A stretch of 64,000 bases of DNA from assembly GCF_024220585.1 (NCBI RefSeq), contig NZ_JAMXKF010000004.1:248001-312000 (forward strand), written 5' to 3'. This stretch comes from Dyadobacter diqingensis (GTDB lineage Bacteria > Bacteroidota > Bacteroidia > Cytophagales > Spirosomataceae). Below the pieces are notes generated by a model. It was not told the origin of the DNA. It worked only from the letters and a program-made list of their open reading frames with translations, and did not search any database. The position numbers were made by a program, and so were the translations under genes. Within the stretch, counting starts at the first letter, position 1; every line of letters begins with the position of its first letter. Positions 56,370 through 63,998 of this stretch are shown here, in pieces.

Positions 56370-57065
56370 TCAGACAGTTTGCAGATACAGTTTTTCCAGC
56401 TCGTTAGCTGAAACATCTTTGGCGCTCAGCGCGGATACCAGATGTCCTTCTTTCATAATGCCAATGGTTGTTGCAACTTCCCTTGCGCGGAAGATATCGT
56501 GTGTGGCCATGAGGATGGCCGTTCCGTTTTTTGATAATTCTTTAATGATCTCTGAAAACTCGTTGGACGCTTTGGGATCCAGCCCGCTGGTTGGCTCGTC
56601 GAGAAGCAGCACTTTGGCCTTTTTAGCAATGGCGATCGCAATACCTACTTTTTGACGCATTCCTTTTGAATACCCGCCAAGCCGCTCATGGAAAGACTTT
56701 GATTGCAGGCCGGAGGTGGTCAGGAGTTCTTGTAACTCTGTTGTAGAATATTCGAAACCGGCCAGTGACGAAAAATATTGCAGATTTTCTACACCGGTCA
56801 GGTTAGGGTAAAGCATGACGGTCTCAGGTATGTAGGCGAGGTGTTTTTTTATCTCCTGCGGATGCTCTGCAACCGAAATGCCGTTGATCCGTGCAACACC
56901 GGAGGTAGGTTGTACAAATCCCAGAAACAAATTTATCGTCGTGGTTTTTCCGGCGCCATTCTGTCCGAGCAGTGCAAAAATTTCGCCCGGATGAATCGTC
57001 AGGTTTAAGTTATTAAGCGCGATGTGATCGCTGTATTTTTTGGTCAGATTTTCGGCTTGAAGCAT
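56370..57065 (-). CDS. ABC transporter ATP-binding protein, exporter (CcmA/NatA-like) type
   Basis: A 231-residue ATPase, the first gene of the operon. Walker A is GQNGAGKTTT near residue 34, the signature is YSKGMRQKVGIA near 128, and Walker B is VLLLDEPTSGLDP near 152, with the switch His in ATHD. It has the short family layout (about 230 residues) used by ABC-2 exporters rather than binding-protein-dependent importers. It starts the transcript behind a promoter covered by two operator-like repeats, then the receptor follows after 33 bases. It would power the two permeases encoded downstream. Confidence 0.92.
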   Translation of the reverse strand: MLQAENLTKKYSDHIALNNLNLTIHPGEIFALLGQNGAGKTTTINLFLGFVQPTSGVARINGISVAEHPQEIKKHLAYIPETVMLYPNLTGVENLQYFSSLAGFEYSTTELQELLTTSGLQSKSFHERLGGYSKGMRQKVGIAIAIAKKAKVLLLDEPTSGLDPKASNEFSEIIKELSKNGTAILMATHDIFRAREVATTIGIMKEGHLVSALSAKDVSANELEKLYLQTV

Positions 57066-57187
57066 GGTGGTATTTTTTGAGGTGTTGTATTTCAGTTTTT
57101 ATTGACGGTCGTTCATAAATGGCTATTCTACTGGGATTTGGGCCTTTTTAGGTCTTAGCAATCGCCAGAAGATAGTTTTTGAATAAA

Positions 57188-57238
57188 TGCAATAATGTTG
57201 CAAATATATAATTTTATTATTTTCGCAACTATGTTGCA
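57188..57238 (-). promoter_or_regulatory. Two operator-like inverted repeats overlapping the ABC/receptor promoter
   Basis: TGCAA-N5-TTGCA occurs at 57188-57202 and its near-copy (first base changed) at 57224-57238; 12 of 15 bases match and they are 36 bases apart. On the minus strand the first touches the -7 box TATATTTG (57201-57208) and the second covers the GTTG -33-like element (57226-57229, 17 bases away). A dimeric repressor bound to both would cover the core promoter. The regulator is not known. Confidence 0.65.
57201..57208 (-). promoter_or_regulatory. Candidate -7 box of the ABC/receptor operon
   Basis: TATATTTG on the minus strand is an exact TAnnTTTG match, with GTTG 17 bases upstream. 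It gives a leader of about 130 bases before the ATPase start codon. Confidence 0.6.
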
Positions 57239-57266
57239 TTAAATAATTGTGGATTTATTTTCTCCT

Positions 57267-57308
57267 AAAAAATGATTCCCTGACAACATACATTGTTGTC
57301 AGGGAATC
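57267..57308 (-). terminator. Rho-independent terminator of the 57.4-58.0 kb gene
   Basis: A 15-bp perfect stem (57274-57288 with 57294-57308, arm GATTCCCTGACAACA) with a 5-base loop. On the minus strand it is followed by A and then six T, so it terminates transcripts coming from the gene that ends at 57412. Confidence 0.85.
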
Positions 57309-57411
57309 GGAAGCCAAAAGATATTCGGGAGAAATAGGGTAGCTGTTTCGGATTTTTTCCATGTCACCTGTCGCTTTTCATCAACAGGTTCGGTTCCCCG
57401 GATTAGGAAAG

Positions 57412-58029
57412 TTATGCCACGGCTGGTTGACTGATGTATTGAGGTTTTACAAGGCAGGCTGTCTGATGCTGCAAGGTGAAATTAATCTCTTTCAATTTTT
57501 CGAAATGGTCGGTCAACAGTCCGTGTGTTTCATAGGACAGGTTATCGCTGTCCAGAATTTTTCGGTAAAGTCTGATCGTTTTGTTTTCCTGTTCCAGTAT
57601 CATGTCGGTGAGTAAAGATTTACTTTCCGAGGTAACGATCAGATTGTGAAGCCCTTGTTTCATTCTGAAATTATCGATGTCGCCGTCATCCAGCATCGAT
57701 TTTACCTGATCGTATAACCAGTGTATTTCTTTTTTAAAAAGCAGTGAAATCATATAGCCTTGGCTGCATGTCCGTCTGAGCGGACCAAGATCTTCCAGCG
57801 TGAGCGCTTCTTTGTATAAACTTTCTTTCAGCTGATACAGATTCCAGAGTTTAACGATGTCGGATACGAACGAATATATATTTTCCATGGATGAAGTGAT
57901 CGTGGTTATTCTTTCGGCAAAGCAGTAAAAAAGTATGCCGTGCGTTCGGGTGCTTCCGTAATCCGCCTGGTAGTACTGGTACGGGAATTGATAGTTCCAC
58001 ATTGTTTCCACAGGTTTCGGTCTTGACAT
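57412..58029 (-). CDS. Unknown helical protein, possibly ferritin-like
   Basis: A 205-residue soluble protein with no signal peptide, mostly long amphipathic helices (for example MENIYSFVSDIVKLWNLYQ, and ILEQENKTIRLYRKILDSD). The last helices, with acidic residues spaced E...YR...L, resemble four-helix ferritin-like stress proteins (DUF2383 type), but I cannot confirm metal ligands. I start at the ATG at 58029, seven bases from the divergent DUF421 gene; a longer frame from 58071 would overlap it head to head. A terminator follows. Confidence 0.68.
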   Translation of the reverse strand: MSRPKPVETMWNYQFPYQYYQADYGSTRTHGILFYCFAERITTITSSMENIYSFVSDIVKLWNLYQLKESLYKEALTLEDLGPLRRTCSQGYMISLLFKKEIHWLYDQVKSMLDDGDIDNFRMKQGLHNLIVTSESKSLLTDMILEQENKTIRLYRKILDSDNLSYETHGLLTDHFEKLKEINFTLQHQTACLVKPQYISQPAVA

Positions 58030-58036
58030 ATTTTTT

Positions 58037-58525
58037 ATGGAAGTAATCACAGATATTTTTGGGGAGGGCAAAAATCTGAATACCTATCACATGTGCCTCC
58101 GGGCGGCGGTAGTGTTTTTACTGACACTGATCCTGATCAGGATCAGCGGGAGGCGCTCCTTTGGAATGCGATCACCGTTTGATAATATCATTGTGATGCT
58201 GCTGGGTGCTATTTTAGCGCGAACCGTTGTCGGCGCTTCTGAATTTATCCCGACGGTCTGTGCTGCCTTTGTGATCGTGATTATGCACCGCCTTTTTGCG
58301 TTTCTTGCTACGACGAATGAACATTTCAGCAGTTACATCAAAGGCGAGCGTATTGTGCTTTATGAAAACGGACAGATGATCGGCGAGAATATGAAACGTG
58401 CATTGGTGAGCGAAAAGGATTTTTATGAGTGCCTGAGAAAGAGTCTGAGTATGGAGTCGCTGGAATCCATTGACCGTGCTTATATGGAGTGTAACGGGGA
58501 AATCAGTTTTGTGAAAAAAGTTTAA
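58037..58525 (+). CDS. DUF421-family (YetF-like) membrane protein
   Basis: A 162-residue protein of the DUF421/YetF family. Three membrane helices (about 18-38, 47-66 and 70-90) are followed by a cytosolic alpha/beta domain. The family signature is visible as RISGRRSFGMRSPFDNIIVMLLGAILARTVVG and, later, GERIVLYENGQMIGENMKRALVSEKDF. In Bacillus, YetF-like proteins are known mainly from spore and envelope contexts; the role elsewhere is unclear. It is transcribed divergently from the helical-protein gene, with only seven bases between the start codons. Confidence 0.88.
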   Translation: MEVITDIFGEGKNLNTYHMCLRAAVVFLLTLILIRISGRRSFGMRSPFDNIIVMLLGAILARTVVGASEFIPTVCAAFVIVIMHRLFAFLATTNEHFSSYIKGERIVLYENGQMIGENMKRALVSEKDFYECLRKSLSMESLESIDRAYMECNGEISFVKKV

Positions 58526-58543
58526 GATTCGTTACTTATCGAC

Positions 58544-59191
58544 TCATTCGACACCTTCCAGGAGTCCTTCGCAGAGCGTTTTCCATTGAAACCTGGAAAG
58601 CAATATTTTGGCCGAAGAACCGGCTATGGTATTTCTTAACTGGTCAAGAGGATTTTCAGACGACTTGTTGATCATTGTGTTTCGGTCATACACACCGGCG
58701 GTTATCTTTAAATTTTCTCTGGTGACCACAAAAGAACTGGTGGTTTCTTTTGCGTAGAAGTGGGCAATTTCATCATCAGTGCCAGCCGGGTTCACAGATG
58801 GTCTTACGCGCATACCAATACTTTGCACATCCTGAGAAACGAACTCTTCAATTTCTTCCACCCGTACCCAGTCGTGGCCCATACCGGATTCCGTACCCGG
58901 GCCGGGAATATCAATTTTGATAAACTGTCCTTTTTTTACAAAGCCTGTTTCATCAGTTCCTTGGGAATCTGTCAGCTGAAAGGCGGCCATGGGTTCACCC
59001 GTAAGATTTTGCCAGTTGTTGATGTCGATCAGCCTCAGTTTCACAATTTCATAAATCTTTAAAGCGGCATGTATGGACTTAGCCTCCGTAAAGCTTTCCG
59101 TGTCAATAACGGTTCCTGTTACATTGACAGGGACTATTCCGGTGTAGTTTTTTGCTTCCATAAAATGTGTCCGTCTATCGTTTTCTGTCAT
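58544..59191 (-). CDS. Conserved protein of unknown function
   Basis: A 215-residue soluble protein with no signal peptide; I do not recognise the family. It looks like a mixed alpha/beta fold with FVKKGQFIKIDIPGPGTESGMG, WVRVEEIEEFVSQDVQSIGMRVRPS and EIAHFYAKETTSSFVVTRE, and a helical C-terminus (QWKTLCEGLL). Its start overlaps the end of the SemiSWEET gene by 17 bases if the first ATG is used; an internal ATG at 59161 (MEAKNYTG) would remove the overlap. It is downstream of that gene in the same direction, so it is likely co-transcribed. Confidence 0.7.
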   Translation of the reverse strand: MTENDRRTHFMEAKNYTGIVPVNVTGTVIDTESFTEAKSIHAALKIYEIVKLRLIDINNWQNLTGEPMAAFQLTDSQGTDETGFVKKGQFIKIDIPGPGTESGMGHDWVRVEEIEEFVSQDVQSIGMRVRPSVNPAGTDDEIAHFYAKETTSSFVVTRENLKITAGVYDRNTMINKSSENPLDQLRNTIAGSSAKILLSRFQWKTLCEGLLEGVE

Positions 59192-59438
59192 ATTTGATTT
59201 TTAAAAACAGCATCATAACATTCAGTAAAAGAGAAAACACATTGGTGGAGATAATCGGAATGTCTTCTTTTTTGATACCGTAGTATGTCCACAAGCCATT
59301 GCCTACAAGCAAAACGGCGAACATCAAAACTGATACGTCGGCTGCCTTTTTTTTCTTAATTGTTGTTATCAATTGCGGTATTATAGATGAAGAAGTGAAA
59401 ATTCCGGCCACCAACCCAAGCACCTCGATAAATTCCAT
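59175..59438 (-). CDS. SemiSWEET-family sugar transporter (MtN3/PQ-loop)
   Basis: An 87-residue protein of the bacterial half-SWEET family, which forms a homodimer that lets sugars diffuse across the inner membrane. Three helices are visible: residues 5-27 (VLGLVAGIFTSSSIIPQL, containing the PQ motif), 37-55 (VSVLMFAVLLVGNGLWTYY) and 62-80 (IISTNVFSLLLNVMMLFL, including the conserved Asn). It overlaps the unknown protein gene at its end. The function is inferred from the fold; the sugar is unknown. Confidence 0.88.
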   Translation of the reverse strand: MEFIEVLGLVAGIFTSSSIIPQLITTIKKKKAADVSVLMFAVLLVGNGLWTYYGIKKEDIPIISTNVFSLLLNVMMLFLKIKYDRKR

Positions 59439-59609
59439 AAGCTGTTGAAGTTAGTTGAACTGATTGGTCTGGATTATTGGCGTTGGCGAGTATATCAGGT
59501 CAACAATCTTATTCGTGTAAATGTCGTGCCGGGGAAGACTGGTAAACTATTTACTGACCTGAAATTCATGGCATTATTTTTTTTGCAGAATCGAAAAAAA
59601 CAAAAAGCT

Positions 59610-60110
59610 ATGGAAACATATGATTTGGCATCGGCAAGTATAAAAGAACTTGAGGCGGAATACACAGCCTCAAAAAAGTGCCTGGAAAGAATTCCGGAAT
59701 CTTTGTACGAGTACAAACCGCATCCCCGATCCATGGGTATGGGATACCTGGCGCTGCTGGTTGCCGAAATTCCGCTCTGGATCACCTTTATGATTGAAAA
59801 AGGCGAGGTCGATTTTGCAACCTATGCGCGCTATGAATGGAAGACGACGCAAGATCTGGTGGATCATTTTGAAGAATGTTTTCAGGGCGCGGTCAAAGCA
59901 CTTAAGGGCGTGACAGCCGAAGATTTGGAGCGGCCGTTTTATTTGAAAAACGACGGTCAGGTGATTTTTGAAATTCCCCAAAAAGACAATCTGACGATGA
60001 CGATCAATCATTGGGTGCACCATCGCGGGCAGCTGACCGTATATATGCGGCTCAATGATATACCGGTGCCTTCCGTTTATGGCCCTTCGGCTGACGAGAA
60101 GGTGTTTTAA
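59610..60110 (+). CDS. DinB-family metal-binding helical protein
   Basis: A 166-residue DinB-like four-helix bundle. I start at the ATG at 59610 (METYDLAS), with a normal length for the family; the frame also continues upstream to 59445, which gives an unlikely N-terminus. Typical features are SIKELEAEYTASKKCLERIPESLYEYKPH, the LALLVAEIPLWITFMIE helix, and the C-terminal NHWVHHRGQLTVYMRLNDIPVPSVYGPSADE block that carries His ligands. DinB proteins often bind metal or act as thiol transferases. It has no partner gene in the window. Confidence 0.85.
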   Translation: METYDLASASIKELEAEYTASKKCLERIPESLYEYKPHPRSMGMGYLALLVAEIPLWITFMIEKGEVDFATYARYEWKTTQDLVDHFEECFQGAVKALKGVTAEDLERPFYLKNDGQVIFEIPQKDNLTMTINHWVHHRGQLTVYMRLNDIPVPSVYGPSADEKVF

Positions 60111-60172
60111 TCTGCTACGGGTTTATTGATTCGTAAATGCTGGAAACTGAGATTTGTTTTCTTTCTTTACTA

Positions 60173-60218
60173 AATTCGGGTACTTCTGCTGAAATCGTTT
60201 GGCATAGGTACCCGAATT
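60173..60218 (+). terminator. Terminator-like hairpin after the DinB-like gene
   Basis: An 11-bp perfect stem (60173-60183 with 60208-60218, arm AATTCGGGTAC) with a 24-base loop lies 62 bases after the DinB stop and is followed by CTTCATTTT. The rest of the gap to 60360 shows no clear promoter box. Confidence 0.6.
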
Positions 60219-60359
60219 CTTCATTTTAAAGATTGGGAGACAGCGCGGGCTCACATTTTGGTATAATTTTTCCAATTTTAATGGGTTATTCGCGGATAAA
60301 ATCAGACGCTTGGCAGATTTTTATTTCGTTTCACGACGTTAACAGCGATATTTGATAAC

Positions 60360-61397
60360 ATGAACCGAATGAAAATTTTTGCCATTCACGTTGCTTTCTG
60401 GATCCTTTTTATACTTTTTGGGGTGTTGTATAATGTGGCGGCACACCATAATCTTCATGTTACATATCAACTTTATTGGCAGGATTTAACCGACCCATTC
60501 ACTGCAATTGGCTACGGGCGTACGATCCTGACCTGTTATCTGAGCCTCTGGCTGTTTGAATATCTGTTGGCTCGTAAACAGTATTTTCTTTGCGTATTTG
60601 CCATTGCTGCGCTAATCACTTTCGATATTTTTCTACGTTTCGTTATTGAACAACTATTCATCGGACCTGTTTTTAACTTATGGCAGTTTTACCAGCAAAT
60701 CACTATAAAGGAATACGTTGTGAGTAATGTTTTTTTTAGCGCGATGGGTATTTTTCTTTGTTTTATGCTAAAAGTAGTTAATGATTACGTTCGCAATGAG
60801 GATATCAAACATGAAAAAAATCAGATGGAATTACAGTTTTTAAGATCCCAAATTAATCCTCACTTTTTATTTAATTCCTTCAATAATCTTTATGCGCTGG
60901 CCCTGACCGAACCGGAAAAAACACCGGATGTTCTCTTAAAACTGGCGGATCTGACCCGGTACATGTTGTACGAAAGCAATGCGGAAGGCGTACTTTTGTC
61001 AAAAGAAATTGCTCATATTCATAATTTAGTGGAGCTGCAAAGCCTTCGTTATGAGGAAAATTTTTATGTTGAATTGAAACTCAATTTAGATCAAAAAGAG
61101 CTCGTCATCGCTCCGCTTCTCCTAATTTCCTTTGTAGAAAACGCCTTTAAACACGGTAAAGTAGATGAGCCGGATGACCCGGTGACGATCAGTCTGACAA
61201 CTTTGGATAATGATATGACCTTTTTTATAAGAAATAAGATAAGTCGGCTGAATAAGGATTCAGCAGGTGGTATTGGAATCAAAAATGTTCGCAGAAGGCT
61301 GGAACTTCTTTATCCAAATCAGTTTGACTTAAAGATTGTAGAAAGTGACAGCCATTTTTGTTGTACTTTATTGATTAATTTGGCTCAAAAACTATGA
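60360..61397 (+). CDS. LytS-type sensor histidine kinase
   Basis: A 345-residue membrane histidine kinase. Four predicted membrane helices fill about 1-145 (for example VAFWILFILFGVLYNV and TFDIFLRFVIEQLF), with no recognisable sensor domain. The cytosolic part has the His_kinase (PF06580) box with His168 in SQINPHFLFNSFNNL and the ATPase motif LISFVENAFKHGK and GGIGIKNVRRRLELLYP. Its stop overlaps the response-regulator start, so the two make a LytS/LytTR pair. The signal is unknown. Confidence 0.93.
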   Translation: MNRMKIFAIHVAFWILFILFGVLYNVAAHHNLHVTYQLYWQDLTDPFTAIGYGRTILTCYLSLWLFEYLLARKQYFLCVFAIAALITFDIFLRFVIEQLFIGPVFNLWQFYQQITIKEYVVSNVFFSAMGIFLCFMLKVVNDYVRNEDIKHEKNQMELQFLRSQINPHFLFNSFNNLYALALTEPEKTPDVLLKLADLTRYMLYESNAEGVLLSKEIAHIHNLVELQSLRYEENFYVELKLNLDQKELVIAPLLLISFVENAFKHGKVDEPDDPVTISLTTLDNDMTFFIRNKISRLNKDSAGGIGIKNVRRRLELLYPNQFDLKIVESDSHFCCTLLINLAQKL

Positions 61398-62122
61398 TAA
61401 GCGTTTTGGTCGTTGATGATGAACCGTTAGCACTGCGCGTGATCAAAACACATGCAGAAAGGATTCCATTTCTAAAAGTGGTGTATGTTACCACGAATGT
61501 TCTAGACGCTTTAACCTTTTTGCAGTCTAACCCGGTAGACCTGATTTTTCTTGATATACAAATGCCGGAGCTCACAGGGATGGAGTTTATGAGGATATTC
61601 CCCGGTAAAGCAAAGGTCATCCTGACAACCGCATACCAGCAATATGCTTTGGACAGTTATGAATATGATGTTGTTGACTATCTGCTGAAACCCGTTTCGT
61701 TTGAACGGATGCTCAAAGCTGTTCAAAAAGCCCAGAATCAACTGACGGCCGAATCAGCGCTGCGTTTATCGTTGGATAATCCTGATACCGACGCTCAGGT
61801 TGAACCCTCTCCGGAATACATTTTTATCAAAACCGAATACAGGCTTTTGAGGATAATGTTGGAAGATATTCTGTATCTCGAAGGTGGTAAAGATTATGTA
61901 ACCATTTTTACAGGGAAAGAAAAGTTCCTCAGCCTTGCCGGATTGGCTAAAATTCAAGAGCGTTTGCCACACCCCAGATTTCTGCGGGTACATAAATCCT
62001 ACATTATTTCCGTCAACAAGATTGACGCTGTTGAACGTCAGAGAATCTATATCGGGAAACAGGTCATTCCTATCGGAGATACCTATAAAGATGACTTTGC
62101 CAGCCAGATCAAAGGTATCTGA
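61394..62122 (+). CDS. LytTR-family response regulator
   Basis: A 242-residue response regulator. The receiver domain (1-120) has Asp54 in LIFLDIQMPELTG, acidic residues at VDDEPL and the Lys in LLKPVSF. The C-terminal LytTR DNA-binding domain (about 138-240) shows YLEGGKDYVTIFT, FLRVHKSYIISVNKI and IPIGDTYKDDF. It is coupled to the kinase gene by a four-base overlap. No target gene can be named; the nearest downstream gene is the Ntn-hydrolase fusion. Confidence 0.94.
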   Translation: MISVLVVDDEPLALRVIKTHAERIPFLKVVYVTTNVLDALTFLQSNPVDLIFLDIQMPELTGMEFMRIFPGKAKVILTTAYQQYALDSYEYDVVDYLLKPVSFERMLKAVQKAQNQLTAESALRLSLDNPDTDAQVEPSPEYIFIKTEYRLLRIMLEDILYLEGGKDYVTIFTGKEKFLSLAGLAKIQERLPHPRFLRVHKSYIISVNKIDAVERQRIYIGKQVIPIGDTYKDDFASQIKGI

Positions 62123-62270
62123 CTTTGTAATAGTCTTCATAATGCACGTTGATCATTTGTTAGATATTAGGTTTTATTTTCGCGGCTGAATTTGACCGGT
62201 TGGCGGATTTCAGGTAATGCGATTTTAAAATGTATCCTACTTTCGTCGACGTAACAATTCATGAAATAGG

Positions 62271-63659
62271 ATGAAAAAATATCTGTTAGTTTCACTTTTG
62301 GTTTTCATTTTCGGGCGAATAAGTGCCTGCACAATTTTCACGGGAAGTAATGGCAAATCGGTACTTGTCGGCAATAACGAAGACTACTCACCTGGCACAA
62401 AGTCGTTTCTGTGGGTTCGGCCGAGATCAAATGTCAGGAACGGTTATATTTTTTGGGGATTCCGGGAAAAATATCCGGAAGGCGGGATGAATGATAAAGG
62501 CTTGTTTATTGACGCTGCGGCACTACCGGAGGAAATAGCCATCAAAAGAGACCCGGCAAAACCTGATTTTAACGGATATCTGACTGAAAAGATATTAAGA
62601 GAATGTGCCTCGGTGGCTGATGTCATTGCGTTGGTAGGGAAATATAACTTGACTTGGCAGCAGAAAGCACAAATTATGGTGGCGGATAAATCCGGAGATT
62701 ATGCCATAATCCATGCAAACTACATCATAAGAAAAGAAGCTCCCGTTTTTGCGCTGACGAATTTTGCAATAAATGTGACCGGAGACAGTCATTTTACATG
62801 CTGGCGAAAAAATACAGCAATTGCAGAACTTACTGCCCATCCTATTTCTGTCGACCTGTTTCGGGATATCCTCTTTAAAACTGCGCAGCGTCAACCCGAC
62901 AATGCGACTGTTTATTCACAGGTTTGTGATTTGAGCAAGGGGATCATCTATCTCTATCAAAACCTCAATTTTCAGCAGGTTGATACGATTTCACTAGACG
63001 ATATATTGAAAAAAGGCAGGCATAATATACTGATTAGCTCCATTTTTCCGCGCAGTATCAGTCGTGTTATGGAGCGAAAAATCGAGCGATCAGGGATTAC
63101 AAAAGCTTTGAAACTTTATCATCAACTGAAACAATCGCCCGGAGAATCAGTTTATGATTTTTCAGAAAATGAGCTGGATGATCTTGGCTATCGATTGTTA
63201 AACCGGAAAAGATTTGAGGAAGCAATGGCTGTTTTTAAATTAAACAAAGAGGTTTATCCGCAGTCGGCCAATGCTGTGGCGGGGTTGGCCAATGCTTTTT
63301 TGCTCGGCGGAGCTACTGAACAGGCTGAAACGCTGTACCGGAAAGCAGGAGAAATGGATTCATTTAACCCATATGTTGGTATTTTCAAACATAAAAATGA
63401 CAACCTGTTCTCTTTCAGGATTAACGGTTTTAGTGCGGCAAATCATATTCAAATTTACCTGAAAAATTTGCGGTCTAATGCCACAATAAGTATTGAATTA
63501 AATGCTTCAATTCCCGGGCAGTGGGCTGCAAAGATCAATCTGCCGCCCGGAGAATATAGTTATTCCTACAAGGTAGACGATTCGTGGATGATTGATCCAA
63601 ATAACAAACTAACTACAAGGGTCGGGCAATATTCCAATTCTTATCTGATATCAAGATGA
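62271..63659 (+). CDS. Exported Ntn-hydrolase (C45/choloylglycine-like) fused to TPR and E-set domains
   Basis: A 462-residue exported protein. Signal peptide 1-19 (FGRISA), then the Ntn-type hydrolase (about 20-255) beginning CTIFTGSNGKSVLVGNNEDY: Cys20 would become the N-terminal nucleophile after cleavage, as in the linear-amide C-N hydrolase group, with the GNNEDY motif intact. A helical TPR-like region (about 300-370, EEAMAVFKLNKEVYPQSANAVAGLANAFLL) and a C-terminal CBM48/E-set-like domain (about 375-462, PPGEYSYSYKVDDSWMIDP) follow. The substrate is an amide, possibly a peptide or bile-acid-like conjugate; it is unknown. The ISAC stretch also reads as a lipobox. Confidence 0.82.
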   Translation: MKKYLLVSLLVFIFGRISACTIFTGSNGKSVLVGNNEDYSPGTKSFLWVRPRSNVRNGYIFWGFREKYPEGGMNDKGLFIDAAALPEEIAIKRDPAKPDFNGYLTEKILRECASVADVIALVGKYNLTWQQKAQIMVADKSGDYAIIHANYIIRKEAPVFALTNFAINVTGDSHFTCWRKNTAIAELTAHPISVDLFRDILFKTAQRQPDNATVYSQVCDLSKGIIYLYQNLNFQQVDTISLDDILKKGRHNILISSIFPRSISRVMERKIERSGITKALKLYHQLKQSPGESVYDFSENELDDLGYRLLNRKRFEEAMAVFKLNKEVYPQSANAVAGLANAFLLGGATEQAETLYRKAGEMDSFNPYVGIFKHKNDNLFSFRINGFSAANHIQIYLKNLRSNATISIELNASIPGQWAAKINLPPGEYSYSYKVDDSWMIDPNNKLTTRVGQYSNSYLISR

Positions 63660-63695
63660 GAATTCAAGCCACATAAAGGAACATTCCCTTTTGAC

Positions 63696-63998
63696 TTATC
63701 GCGCCAAAAGAGAATCCAGATAGCTGGTGTTTTCCATAAGTTGCGAGGGATGGAGTGCGTTTACATCGATGATACTGCCGTCTCTGTCGATCAGCAGGTA
63801 TGCCGGAACCCCATTGATTTTATATAAAAGGCGTATATCAGCGGGATTATTCTCTATCCATGGTTGATTGCCGTGAACGCCCTTTAGGGTTGGATTTTTC
63901 TTTAAAAACTTCTTCCATGCCGCAATATCAGAATCGACCGAGACATAGAGGAAAGTCAGGTTTTTGTTACCTGCGTATTTTCGGGCCAGTTTTTTTGA
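63696..63998 (-). CDS. Thioredoxin-fold (TlpA/AhpC-like) protein, 3' part
   Basis: The C-terminal 100 residues of a gene that continues beyond the right edge. The visible part has LTFLYVSVDSDIAAWKKFLKK, a central linker and GVPAYLLIDRDGSIIDVNA, with the cis-Pro loop typical of TlpA/thioredoxin-like proteins. The CxxC part, if present, is outside the window. It converges with the Ntn-hydrolase gene with 36 bases between the stop codons. Confidence 0.85.
   Translation of the reverse strand, partial: SKKLARKYAGNKNLTFLYVSVDSDIAAWKKFLKKNPTLKGVHGNQPWIENNPADIRLLYKINGVPAYLLIDRDGSIIDVNALHPSQLMENTSYLDSLLAR

Larger units (their letters stand above)
57066..57411. other. Intergenic regulatory region between the ABC operon and the upstream helical-protein gene
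   Basis: About 346 bases without a gene. It contains the minus-strand promoter with its double inverted repeat (57188-57238) and, at 57267-57308, the terminator of the gene upstream. The ABC operon leader (57066-57200) shows no further conserved structure. Confidence 0.6.

Noticed and set aside
62191..62245. TTTG at 62191 and TACTTTCG at 62238 as a promoter for the Ntn-hydrolase gene
   Set aside because: The second element has one mismatch to TAnnTTTG and the spacing is about 43 bases.
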